Source: CAZXGD01 sp046350455
GTDB taxonomy: Bacteria > Planctomycetota > Phycisphaerae > Phycisphaerales > SM1A02
Length of the DNA stretch: 64,000 nt
Direction: 5' to 3'
Assembly (NCBI GenBank): GCA_046350455.1
Contig: JAXMAM010000006.1
Coordinates: 1 to 64,000, forward strand
Under the pieces are notes generated by a model, which did no database searches, was not told where the DNA came from, and saw only the letters and a program-made list of their open reading frames with translations. The translations under genes were made by a program, and so were the position numbers. This document shows positions 18,259-27,032 of the stretch, piece after piece. How positions within the stretch are numbered: position 1 is the first letter of the stretch; the number at the start of each line of letters is the position of its first letter.

Positions 18259-19650
18259 CTACTTGGAAACCAGACCCTTCACTTCCAGCGGGATGACAGC
18301 GCTGGCCTCTTCGCCGGTCGCTGGATCTGACGCCACCACCCGCAACGAGTACTTGCCAGGCACCATGGAGGCTGGCACAGTCAGGAGGCGCGTCACGTAC
18401 AGATCCTTGCGTTCAGCGCGGGAGACATCCTTGGCCTTCTGCAGCATGTCCGACCAGACGGGCGCGCCGCTGTTGTCCAGGAGCTGCACGGTGTAGTGCA
18501 CCTCGGTCAGCTGCATGCCGTCGTCGCGGACAACTGGCTTCCAGCCCTGCAGCTCGAAGTACACGATGGCTCGGCCGCTCGGCGGAAGCTGCGCTGGATC
18601 CAGCGGCGTGACCTGGCCGTAGCTCTTCACGCGCGTGGCCAGCGCCAGATGCTGCACCTTCATGGTGCCATCAGAATCGCCGGGCTGCGCAGGCGCGTTG
18701 GGCGAAGGCTTCAGCCCAGCGTCCGAGCCTGGATTCACTGGCTTGTTTGGCTCTGCGCCTGGGAGGGGTTGCGCTGGCTTTGGCTGCGCAGGCAGCGTCT
18801 GGGGTGTGCCAGGCTCTGGTTCGGGCACGGGCAGCTTCTTTGGTTCGCCAGGCTCGTGCGCAGGTTGCTGCGGAGGCTCTGCAGGTGGCTCCGCGGCGGG
18901 CTCCGCTGCGGGTTCCGGCGTGGGCTGCGGCGCTGGCTTGGCTGGCTCTGGTTCTGGCTGCGGCGCTGGCTTCACCGGCTCCGGCTTCACCGGCTCTGGT
19001 TCAGGCGCTGGCTTTGCAGGCTCTGGCTGCGGCTGCGGCGCTGGCTCGGGCTTGACTGGCTCGGGCGCGGGCTTGACAGGCTCTGGCTCAGGAGTTGGCG
19101 CTGGCTTCACCGGCTCTGGCTCAGGCGCTGGCTTTGCGGGCTCGGGCTTGACCGGCTCGGGCGCTGGCTTCACCGGCTCAGGCTGCGGCGCGCTGCCTTG
19201 CGGCTGGTTGCCACGCAGCATGGCAGACTCGGTGGGCACTGGCGTCTCAGGCGTCTGCTGCGTGCGCCGCGCTGGGATGTTCGGCGCTGGCAGGGTTTCG
19301 GGCTCGCGCGGCGGCTCGGCCGCCACGGTCACGGGCTGCACCACTTCTTCTGCAGTGCTGGGCGCGCCCATCGCTGCAGCCTGCGCGCTCTGCGGCGCCG
19401 GACGCGCCACCGGCGGCAGCGGCTTGTCTGCACCACGCGCCACCGCGCTCTGCTGGAAGGCGCGCCGCGCATCATCAGCCGGAATGGCATCCACGGTGCG
19501 CGCTGAAGCGCTGGAGGCGCCAGCATCCTGCGCGCGCGGAGGTGCGGGAGATGGATACGCCTGCTCGATGGGCTTGGGCGGAGCACCGCACGAAGCCAGC
19601 ACCAGGCAGGCAGAGGCGCCAACAACCAGAGGCAGCGCACGCGTCTTCAT
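18259..19650 (-). CDS. Proline-rich lipoprotein with conserved C-terminal domain
   Basis: 463 residues. The signal peptide ends in LVLASC, so it is a lipoprotein. Residues about 155-310 are a degenerate proline repeat of EPVKPAPEPEP type that could span the periplasm as an extended rod. The last 130 residues form a folded domain (RAIVYFELQGWKPV, HYTVQLLDNSGAPVWSDM, SRAERKDLYVTRLLTVPASM, GKYSLRVVASDPATGEEASA), a beta-sandwich-like pattern I recall from secreted planctomycete proteins but cannot name. The start overlaps the holA stop (ATGA), so translation is probably coupled. Its role is unknown; envelope spacing or anchoring is a guess. Confidence 0.75.
   Translation of the reverse strand: MKTRALPLVVGASACLVLASCGAPPKPIEQAYPSPAPPRAQDAGASSASARTVDAIPADDARRAFQQSAVARGADKPLPPVARPAPQSAQAAAMGAPSTAEEVVQPVTVAAEPPREPETLPAPNIPARRTQQTPETPVPTESAMLRGNQPQGSAPQPEPVKPAPEPVKPEPAKPAPEPEPVKPAPTPEPEPVKPAPEPVKPEPAPQPQPEPAKPAPEPEPVKPEPVKPAPQPEPEPAKPAPQPTPEPAAEPAAEPPAEPPQQPAHEPGEPKKLPVPEPEPGTPQTLPAQPKPAQPLPGAEPNKPVNPGSDAGLKPSPNAPAQPGDSDGTMKVQHLALATRVKSYGQVTPLDPAQLPPSGRAIVYFELQGWKPVVRDDGMQLTEVHYTVQLLDNSGAPVWSDMLQKAKDVSRAERKDLYVTRLLTVPASMVPGKYSLRVVASDPATGEEASAVIPLEVKGLVSK
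18870..19192 (-). repeat. Degenerate Pro-Glu-Lys-Ala tandem repeat inside a lipoprotein gene
   Basis: About 320 bases encode alternating EPVKP, APEPE and PEPAKP units. At DNA level the unit is roughly 15-33 bases of GGCTCTGG / GGCGCTGGCTT variants. Copies differ enough that the array is old or held by selection on the protein, but slippage could change its length between strains. Confidence 0.75.
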
Positions 19651-20684
19651 CGCACTTGTTCTCCGACGAGCACAACCAGTCCTTCGAACGTCCGGGCAGA
19701 GTCGCTGCTCCACCCGCTCTTGGTGCGGGCGTCGGTGCGCACTGCCAGGTCAAGCAGGCGCGCGGCCCGCTCTGCACCCAGCGTGCGCGCGGCGCGCATC
19801 ACCGCACCCTGCGCGTCGCCCCACAGCCGCAGCTGCTTGCCAGCGGCAAACTCGTTCACGCCGGCATCCAGCAGGCGGGCTGCGTCGTGCACCTTGCGCA
19901 GGATGTCCACGATGCTCCAGCCGATCATCACTTCAGGCACTTCGCTCACGCGGAGCAGTTCGTTCAGCTTCTCCAGCGCGGCCTTGGTGCCCTGCTGCAG
20001 CAGCACGCCCTGCAGCTCCCAGGCCTGCTCCTCGCGCGAGAGGCCCACGAACTCCGCCACCAGCCTGCGGCTGATCTTCACCGGCGCACCGCTGCCAGCC
20101 GCAGCCGCGCACAGCTTGCCCAGCTCGCTGTCCAGGCGGGCCAGCTCGGGCCCGATCTTCTCCACCAGCAGCTCTGCAGCGCCCGGCTCCAGCGCGGCCT
20201 GATGGTGCTTCTCTGCACGCGCCGCGCACCAGCGGATGGCGTCCACGTCGCTGGGGGCTTCGCACTTGATGATGGCGCCACCTGCCGCCTCCACCAGCTT
20301 GTCAAACTTGCCCGGGTTCCACCGCCCAGCCGCGCGCAAGAGCAGCGTGCTCTCCTGCTGCGGATTCTCCGCGTAGCGCTCCATGGCGCGGCGGCGATCC
20401 TCTGCGCCCATGAAGACCTCTGCGTTGTCCACGATGACCAGCTTGTGCTGGCTGAGAAGCCCGTAGCTGCGCAGCTCATCCAGCACGCCGCTCAGCGGCA
20501 CTGTGGCGCCGTCCAGCTCAAAGCGGTCCACGCCACCGTAGGCCTGCTCCAGCGCAGCAGCCAGCTGGCGCGAGCGCTCCACGCGCAGAAAGCTGTCCTT
20601 GCCAGTGAGCACCACGATGCGCATGGACGCATCGGGGCCAGACTTGGCGGACTTGCCTGCGGCAGATGGCTGAGCGCGGGCCAT
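19647..20684 (-). CDS. holA: DNA polymerase III delta subunit (clamp loader)
   Basis: 345 residues, the usual length for HolA. The N-terminal AAA-like domain shows RIVVLTGKDSFLRVER, LVIVDNAEVFMG and ENPQQESTLLLRA, and the C-terminal collar domain shows SREEQAWELQGVLLQQG, MIGWSIVDILRKVHDAARLLD and AARTLGAERAARLLDLAVRTDARTK. Delta opens the beta clamp during loading. A Walker A motif is absent, as expected for delta. The chosen ATG lies 40 bases from the divergent astB start. Its stop overlaps the lipoprotein start by 4 bases. Confidence 0.85.
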   Translation of the reverse strand: MARAQPSAAGKSAKSGPDASMRIVVLTGKDSFLRVERSRQLAAALEQAYGGVDRFELDGATVPLSGVLDELRSYGLLSQHKLVIVDNAEVFMGAEDRRRAMERYAENPQQESTLLLRAAGRWNPGKFDKLVEAAGGAIIKCEAPSDVDAIRWCAARAEKHHQAALEPGAAELLVEKIGPELARLDSELGKLCAAAAGSGAPVKISRRLVAEFVGLSREEQAWELQGVLLQQGTKAALEKLNELLRVSEVPEVMIGWSIVDILRKVHDAARLLDAGVNEFAAGKQLRLWGDAQGAVMRAARTLGAERAARLLDLAVRTDARTKSGWSSDSARTFEGLVVLVGEQVR

Positions 20685-20724
20685 GAACCAGTGAGTGTAG
20701 TTGCGCTGCGGTACCCTCCGCCCC

Positions 20725-22065
20725 GTGCCAGAGGCCAACTTCGACGGCATCGTCGGTCCAACCCACAACTACGCGGGGCTCTCGCGCGGCAATGTGGCCA
20801 GCAGCGCAAACCAGGGCGCTGTGAGCCGCCCGCGCGAGGCTGCGCTGCAGGGTCTGGCCAAGATGGCGGCGTTGGCGCAGATGGGCATCCCCCAGGGCTA
20901 CCTCCCGCCACAGGAGCGGCCGCACATTCCCACGTTGCGCGCGCAGGGCTTTGGCGGCACCGAAGAGGAGGTGATCCGCAGGGCCGCGGCAGAGGCTCCG
21001 CACCTGCTGGCGCAGGCCAGCAGCGCCAGCTGCATGTGGACCGCCAATGCCGCCACAGTGGTTCCGTCGTCAGACACCGCAGACAGCCGCGTGCACCTGA
21101 GCGTGGCCAACCTCCGCGCCATGGCGCACCGGCGCATCGAGCCCCCGCAGACGCTGCGCACGCTGCGCGCGGTGTTCAGAGACCCCGAGGTGTTCCGCGT
21201 GCATGATGCGCTGCCGCCCGACAGCCCATTCGGCGACGAAGGCGCTGCCAACCACACGCGGCTGACCACCAGCGCAGCCAACGGCGGCGAGGAGGCCGGC
21301 GTGCACCTGTTTGTGTACGGCGCGCGAGCGGACGGCACCGGACTCAAGCCAGCGCGCTTTCCCGCGCGGCAGACGCTGGAGGCAAGCCTGGCCGTGGCGC
21401 GGCAGAGCGGACTGGGGCTGGAGCGCTGCGTGTTTGCGCAGCAGCATCCAGCTGCGATTGATCAGGGAGTGTTCCACAACGATGTGATCTCGGTGGGTAA
21501 CGGCAACGTGCTGCTCATGCACCAGCATGCGCTGGCGGACCAAGACCGCGCGCTGGATGAGCTGCATGCCCTGGTTGGTGCGGCGCTCCAGGTGATCGTG
21601 GTGAAGGAGAGCGAAGTCAGCGTGGCGGACGCCGTGCGCACGTACCTGTTCAACAGTCAGCTGGTGTCGCTGCCTGATGGCGGCATGGCGCTGGTGCTGC
21701 CGCAAGAAGCAGATTCGCACGAGGGCGTGCAACGCGTGGTGCGCACCTGGGTGAATGACCCTGCATGCCCCATTCAGAAGGCCGTGGTGCTGAACGTCCG
21801 CGAGAGCATGCGCAACGGCGGCGGCCCAGCCTGCCTGCGCCTGCGCGTGCCCATGACCAGCGCAGAATTGGAGGCGGTCACGCCCGGGTGCCTGTGGTCG
21901 CCCACGCAACACGCAGCGCTGGTGGCGTGGGTGGAGCGACACTACCGGGCGGAGCTGGCGCCGTCGGACCTTGCAGACCCAGCGCTCCTGCGCGAGAGCC
22001 GCGCAGCGTTGGACGACCTGACGCGCCTCCTGGGCACTGGCCCGATCTACGAGTTCCAGCAGTAG
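20725..22065 (+). CDS. astB: N-succinylarginine dihydrolase
   Basis: 446 residues from a GTG start, matching E. coli AstB (447) along its whole length. NFDGIVGPTHNYAGLS opens the protein. The catalytic triad is in place: Glu172 in FGDEGAANH, His251 in GVFHNDVI and Cys370 in NGGGPACLRLRV. AstB splits N2-succinylarginine to N2-succinylornithine, CO2 and ammonia in the arginine succinyltransferase pathway. A TTG 8 codons upstream is also open, but the GTG matches the family start. None of astA, astC, astD or astE is nearby, so it may serve a dispersed pathway or have a different substrate. Confidence 0.93.
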   Translation: MPEANFDGIVGPTHNYAGLSRGNVASSANQGAVSRPREAALQGLAKMAALAQMGIPQGYLPPQERPHIPTLRAQGFGGTEEEVIRRAAAEAPHLLAQASSASCMWTANAATVVPSSDTADSRVHLSVANLRAMAHRRIEPPQTLRTLRAVFRDPEVFRVHDALPPDSPFGDEGAANHTRLTTSAANGGEEAGVHLFVYGARADGTGLKPARFPARQTLEASLAVARQSGLGLERCVFAQQHPAAIDQGVFHNDVISVGNGNVLLMHQHALADQDRALDELHALVGAALQVIVVKESEVSVADAVRTYLFNSQLVSLPDGGMALVLPQEADSHEGVQRVVRTWVNDPACPIQKAVVLNVRESMRNGGGPACLRLRVPMTSAELEAVTPGCLWSPTQHAALVAWVERHYRAELAPSDLADPALLRESRAALDDLTRLLGTGPIYEFQQ

Positions 22066-22099
22066 GCAGAGGTGGCCGCCCAGCGGCTACGCTACGGGC

Positions 22100-23437
22100 G
22101 TGGACCGTCGCAAAGGCCTCTGGATCGCGCTGGTGTTGCTGGTGGCAGTGGGTGTGCCGCTGGCGATCATTTTCTTCAAGCCAGCTCCGCCTCCGCCGCC
22201 ACCACCGCCGCCACCGCCACCAGTCCAGCCAGAGCCGGAGCCCACGCCGCCGCCGGTGCCAGAACCACCGCCTGTTCAGCCGCCACCGCCACCACCGCCA
22301 GATCCAGCTGTGGTGGAGGCTGAGCGCCTGGCCAAGGCCAGGGCCGACGCACGCGAGGCCTTCCACCGCGGGCTGGAGGCGCAGCGCGCCAACAATGCTG
22401 AGGCCGCTGCCAAGGAGTATCGCACTGCCATCAGCCTGGATGCAGAGCTGGCTGGCGCCTACACCAACCTGGGCCTGGCGCTGCAGAAGCTTGGCAACAC
22501 CAAGGAAGCGCTGGAGCAGGCGCAGCATGGCCTGAAGCTGCAGGAGGGCAAGGACAGCAAGAAGCGCGCGCACGCAGCAGCTGTGGTGGGCCACGTGGCG
22601 CAGTCGGCCGGCGACATGAACCTGGCCATGGCCAGCTACCAGGAAGCGCTGAAGTGCGACGCTGCGCAGGAGGGCGCGGCCGTGGCGCTGGCGGGCATCC
22701 AGGCACAAGGCGGAGCAGCCGACGCCGCGCTTGCCACGCTGCGGGCCGCAGAGGCCGCCGGTGCGGCCAGCGCCGCGCTGCATGTGAACATGGCAGTCAT
22801 CCTGCTGCAGCAGAAGCAGCCCCAGGCCGCGCTGGACCAGGCGCAGGCGGCGCTCCGCGCGCAGCCGGACAGCCTGGAGGGCAAGATCGCACTGGGCTAC
22901 GCGCAGTTTGCACTTGAGCGCTGGGGCGACGCTGCCCAGGCGCTGGATGAGGCTTCGCGAGCAGACACCAAGGACGCAGAGCTGCTGGTGGCGCTGGGCT
23001 ATGCCTATGGAAAGCTGGGCCGCCATCAGGAGGCGCTGGCAGCGTTCGACCGCGCCCTGCAGCTGAAGAGCGATCACACCGGCGCGCTGCACAACCGGGC
23101 GGTGACGCTGGACAAGATGGGCGAGTCCGACGCAGCAGCCAAGGCGTTCGAGAAGGCGGTTGCAGCGGGTGGATCCGCGCCGCTGCCCGCCACCACCATG
23201 GCCACGCAGCTGAAGGCCGCAGTGGAGGCTGCCAAGGCGCAGAAGTGGGACGAGGCGCGCAAGCTGGCGGAGCCGATCGTTGCTGCAGAGCCAAAGAATG
23301 CACAGGCCCGCTATGTCTTGGGTCTGGCTGCGTTCCACACGCATGATCTGAAGACAGCTGGCGAGCAGGAGTACCAGCTCACGCTGATTGACTCGCAGCG
23401 CGCCACGGCGCTTCGCCGCCTGCTGGCCAAGGAATGA
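22100..23437 (+). CDS. Membrane-anchored TPR protein with polyproline linker
   Basis: 445 residues from a GTG start. A signal anchor (LWIALVLLVAVGVPLAIIFF, residues 7-26) is followed by a nearly pure proline stretch (about residues 28-70), which would hold the rest away from the membrane. About nine tetratricopeptide repeats then run to the end (AYTNLGLALQKLGNTKEAL, ALGYAYGKLGRHQEALAAFDRAL, ALHNRAVTLDKMGESDAAAKAF and others). TPR arrays bind other proteins; the partner is unknown. It lies 34 bases after astB and 18 bases before the FHA-kinase gene, so it may be a partner of that kinase. Confidence 0.82.
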   Translation: MDRRKGLWIALVLLVAVGVPLAIIFFKPAPPPPPPPPPPPPVQPEPEPTPPPVPEPPPVQPPPPPPPDPAVVEAERLAKARADAREAFHRGLEAQRANNAEAAAKEYRTAISLDAELAGAYTNLGLALQKLGNTKEALEQAQHGLKLQEGKDSKKRAHAAAVVGHVAQSAGDMNLAMASYQEALKCDAAQEGAAVALAGIQAQGGAADAALATLRAAEAAGAASAALHVNMAVILLQQKQPQAALDQAQAALRAQPDSLEGKIALGYAQFALERWGDAAQALDEASRADTKDAELLVALGYAYGKLGRHQEALAAFDRALQLKSDHTGALHNRAVTLDKMGESDAAAKAFEKAVAAGGSAPLPATTMATQLKAAVEAAKAQKWDEARKLAEPIVAAEPKNAQARYVLGLAAFHTHDLKTAGEQEYQLTLIDSQRATALRRLLAKE

Positions 23438-23455
23438 CACAGCCAGGAGGTTGGC

Positions 23456-24586
23456 GTGCATCAGCTTGAGGTCATCGCAGGGCCAGACGCTGGTGCGTGC
23501 CACCTGCTGCCAGACGGCGAGCCGCAGCTGATTGGGCGCAGCACCGAGGCGTTGGGGTCGCATGACCCCACGGTCAGCCGCCGCCACGCAGAGCTCACGC
23601 CCAGCGAAGGCGCGTGGTGGATCACCGACCTGCGCAGCACGCACGGCACGCTGGTGAACGGCCAGCGCATCGGCAGCCGCACGCGCCTGCGGGAAGGCGA
23701 CCGCGTGCAGTGCGGGCAGACAGCGTTTGTGTTTAGGGTGGGGGCGGGTGGTGGTGGCGCGAGTGGCGGCGGCGCGGGGGGCGCGGGCGCAGCGGCTGGC
23801 AACGGCGCTATGGGTGACGCGCCAGCGTCGGCAGACCCAGCGCGGCTCCAGAGCATCGGCCAGACAGTGGCCACGCTCAGCCACAGCGTGAAGAACATCC
23901 TGCAGGGGCTGCGGAGCGGTGCAGATGCCGTGGAGCTGGCCCTGGGCAAGGGCGACCTGGCCATGGCGCGCGAGGGCTGGCCCATCGTGGCGCGCAACCT
24001 GGACCGCATCAGCTGGCTGGTCATGAACATGCTGGCGTTCGCCAAGGAGCGGCCGCTGGAGATTGCGCCCACCGACATGGGTGCGCTGGTGCGCGACGTG
24101 TGCGACCTGATGCGCGCCTCGGCTGAGCGCCGCCGCGTGAAGCTGGAGGCGCAGGTGCCAGATGGCCTGCCGTCCGCGCCAGTGGACGCGAACGCTGTGC
24201 ACCAGATCCTGCTCAACCTGCTGGCCAATGCTGTGGAGGCGGCGCCCGACCGCACTGGACACGTGCGCGTGGCGGTGCGGGTGGATGAACACGCGGGCGT
24301 GTTCGCTGTCAGCGTGGAGGACGATGGTCCGGGCGTGCCGGCTTCGCAGCGCGCCACGCTGTTCACGCCCTTCTCAAGCAGCAAGGGGCAGCGCGGTACC
24401 GGGCTGGGGCTGGCAGTGGCGCTGCGTCTGGCGCTACAGCACGGCGGCGCGGTGGAGCATCAGGATGTGCAGCCGCGTGGCACGCGCATGACAGTCACGC
24501 TGCCAGCGCATCGGCAGGATCCGGACGCAGAGCGCACGCACGGGCCCATGCCGGGCGGCTTGCCAGCAATTGAGTTTGAGAGCTGA
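23456..24586 (+). CDS. FHA-domain histidine kinase
   Basis: 376 residues, GTG start behind a strong AGGAGG site. Residues 5-95 are an FHA phosphothreonine-binding domain (LIGRS 25-29, SRRH 41-44, STHGTLVNG 61-69). A Gly/Ala-rich linker (about 96-128) leads to a histidine-kinase core: phospho-acceptor His143 in ATLSHSVKNIL, the N box LLNLLANAVEAA, G1 VEDDGPGVP and G2 GTGLGLAVAL. No membrane segment is present, so it is cytosolic. FHA input joined directly to a His kinase suggests cross-talk between Ser/Thr phosphorylation and two-component signalling. No response regulator is adjacent; the partner must be elsewhere. Confidence 0.88.
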   Translation: MHQLEVIAGPDAGACHLLPDGEPQLIGRSTEALGSHDPTVSRRHAELTPSEGAWWITDLRSTHGTLVNGQRIGSRTRLREGDRVQCGQTAFVFRVGAGGGGASGGGAGGAGAAAGNGAMGDAPASADPARLQSIGQTVATLSHSVKNILQGLRSGADAVELALGKGDLAMAREGWPIVARNLDRISWLVMNMLAFAKERPLEIAPTDMGALVRDVCDLMRASAERRRVKLEAQVPDGLPSAPVDANAVHQILLNLLANAVEAAPDRTGHVRVAVRVDEHAGVFAVSVEDDGPGVPASQRATLFTPFSSSKGQRGTGLGLAVALRLALQHGGAVEHQDVQPRGTRMTVTLPAHRQDPDAERTHGPMPGGLPAIEFES

Positions 24587-24626
24587 GGGGGCGAGGCGCG
24601 CGGCGTGCGCAGCCGCCCTTCGCGCG

Positions 24627-25631
<1,005 letters not shown>

Positions 25632-25678
25632 TGGCGGTTTCCGGAGGGCGCATCCTAGCGGGGGGTGCGGCGGGCTGT

Positions 25679-25806
25679 GGTATGGTTCGCGCGTCCGCCG
25701 CGTGGCGGATGCCATGCTGCCGGGGGAATGCGGTCAAAGTCCGCAACGAAGGCGTCACCGTGGGTCAGCCGTGCAAGGCTGGCAAGTCGGGTCGACCGGC
25801 AGCAAG
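25679..25806 (+). promoter_or_regulatory. Candidate cobalamin-type riboswitch in a 5' leader
   Basis: The leader resembles the conserved core of cobalamin riboswitches: a 5' GGT segment, then GGGGGAA, a five-pair stem TGCGG/CCGCA (25729-25733 with 25741-25745) closed over TCAAAGT as in the usual CCGGTGcgAAtCCGG element, then a GCGTCACCGTGGG segment in the position of the CCCGCAACTGT box, a hairpin CAGCC/GGCTG, and finally AGTCGGGTCGACCGGC in the place of the terminal AGTCxGGAxACCTGCC. It ends about 40 bases before the start codon of a PEP-CTERM-like gene and just upstream of its AGGAAGGA ribosome site, so translational control is plausible. The match was made by eye and some core positions differ from consensus. 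Confidence 0.5.
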
Positions 25807-25845
25807 GCACACATCGTTCTCCTGCGCAACTCAGGAAGGAACCTC

Positions 25846-26436
25846 ATGGTGACTCAGCGCACGCGCCGCGAAGGCGCATGGTCGTTTGTTCTTCTTCTCG
25901 CCGTTTCTGCTGGGGCGGAGGCCAGCATCGTGGGCAGCTATGAGCTGGGCACAGGCGCCAGCGTGGCCACGGTGCAGGTGGACTTCTCCAATGGCGACGG
26001 CTACCTGTTCACGCTGCGGTTTGACGAGCCGCTCACCAGCCTGCAGGCGCTGCAGTGGATGACCGCCGGCGCGCCGGGTGGCGCCCTGCAGACCGAGACG
26101 TATTCGTTTGGCACGCTGGTGACGGGCCTCGGCGTGGGCACCAACTACGAGTTCGGCACGGGCGACCTGTGGCCCATCGAGAACTACTGGCACTTCTGGA
26201 ACGGCGACCAGGGCGCGCCCTGGAGCTGGGCGTCGGTTGGCGCGGACACGCGCGTGCTGGCCGACGGCAGCCGCGACGCGTGGGTCTTTGGCAGCGGCGC
26301 TGAACCGCAGCCCGTGCCCGCTGGCGGCGTGCTCCCCCTCTTCCTGGTCGGAAATTGGTGCCTGGCACTCCTGTCCCGGGCTTCCGGAGGCGGGAAAGTC
26401 GTGCCTGGCACGGGTGTCCCTACTTTCCGAGGGTGA
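25846..26436 (+). CDS. Exported PEP-CTERM-like protein with repeat-altered C-terminus
   Basis: 196 residues, preceded by AGGAAGGA at a good distance. It has an N-terminal signal (AWSFVLLLAVSAGAEA), a beta-rich middle (VATVQVDFSNGDGYLFTLRF) and, near the end, QPVPAGGVLPLFLV, which looks like the start of a PEP-CTERM sorting tail. After residue about 168 the coding sequence enters a dispersed repeat (26351-26431), so the last 28 residues are repeat-encoded and neither the rest of the membrane helix nor the terminal arginines are present. The protein would probably not be sorted by exosortase and may be secreted freely or degraded. Upstream lies the candidate riboswitch. Confidence 0.65.
   Translation: MVTQRTRREGAWSFVLLLAVSAGAEASIVGSYELGTGASVATVQVDFSNGDGYLFTLRFDEPLTSLQALQWMTAGAPGGALQTETYSFGTLVTGLGVGTNYEFGTGDLWPIENYWHFWNGDQGAPWSWASVGADTRVLADGSRDAWVFGSGAEPQPVPAGGVLPLFLVGNWCLALLSRASGGGKVVPGTGVPTFRG
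26351..26431 (+). repeat. GTGCCTGGCAC modular repeat, copy A (two units)
   Basis: An 81-base element containing two units, each centred on the palindrome GTGCCTGGCAC followed by a (T/G)CCTGTCCC- or GGTGTCCC-like segment. It matches copy B (26961-27032) in reverse orientation over both outer arms; only the 14-base middle differs. It forms the 3' end of the PEP-CTERM-like gene. Confidence 0.8.
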
Positions 26437-26478
26437 GACGTCCTGCGTGATCGCGTGCATCCCGCGCGCGCCTTGGCT

Positions 26479-26988
26479 TCACGCCGGGCGCGCGCGGGCG
26501 TCTGCTCCGCATTCGGGGCAGCGCGCGGCGGCACCCACGGGGTAGCGGCAGCGGGTGCAGAGGCCGGGGGTGCTGCCTGCGCGGGCAGCCCGATGCAGAA
26601 CCAGCGCGGCCAGCACGAGCACGACAACAGGCGCCCAGGTCGGAAAGGTGATGATGTCGCTGCCGCTGGCGCGCAGCCACGTCCACTCCCACAGTCCGCG
26701 GTGGAGATGGGGCGAGACATCATCTGACTGAAGCGTCCAGCCACTGATGCCGAACGGCGCCAGCTGCAGCTGGATGAGGCCGGGGTAGGTGCACACGCTC
26801 CAGGTGTGGTGGTCCATCACACCCCAGGCGGGCATGCCCAGGAGATCGGTGCGCCAGTACGACCGCATCCACAATGCCCCCGTCAACAGCGCCGCCGCCA
26901 CGCAGGCCCAGCGCAGCCAGCCGAACGCGCGGCGCGCCAACGCCAGCGGTGAACGCACACGGAAAGTAGGGACACCCGTGCCAGGCAC
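26479..26988 (-). CDS. Small membrane protein with C-terminal zinc ribbon
   Basis: 169 residues if the ATG is used. A GTG at 26958 would give 159 residues and avoid starting inside the repeat. It has one membrane helix near the N-terminus (WACVAAALLTGALWM), an extracytoplasmic stretch with aromatic residues, a second helix (VVVLVLAALVLHRAA), and a C-terminal CTRCRYP...RCPECGAD pair that would bind zinc. Small membrane proteins ending in CPECG are frequent in planctomycetes, with unknown role. The gene sits between two inverted copies of the GTGCCTGGCAC repeat, and its first ten residues are repeat-encoded, so its original start may have been lost. Confidence 0.55.
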   Translation of the reverse strand: MPGTGVPTFRVRSPLALARRAFGWLRWACVAAALLTGALWMRSYWRTDLLGMPAWGVMDHHTWSVCTYPGLIQLQLAPFGISGWTLQSDDVSPHLHRGLWEWTWLRASGSDIITFPTWAPVVVLVLAALVLHRAARAGSTPGLCTRCRYPVGAAARCPECGADARARPA

Positions 26989-27032
26989 GACTTTCTCAGA
27001 AACCCGGGACAGGAGTGCCTGGCACCAATTTC
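26961..27032 (-). repeat. GTGCCTGGCAC modular repeat, copy B (two units, inverted to copy A)
   Basis: 72 bases, the reverse complement of copy A apart from a shorter middle. It ends at the stop codon of the first clpP gene (TAG at 27034-27032), so the repeat was inserted, or is kept, directly at a gene end. It could act as a transcript-end hairpin for the clpP operon, but there is no T-run. Confidence 0.8.
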
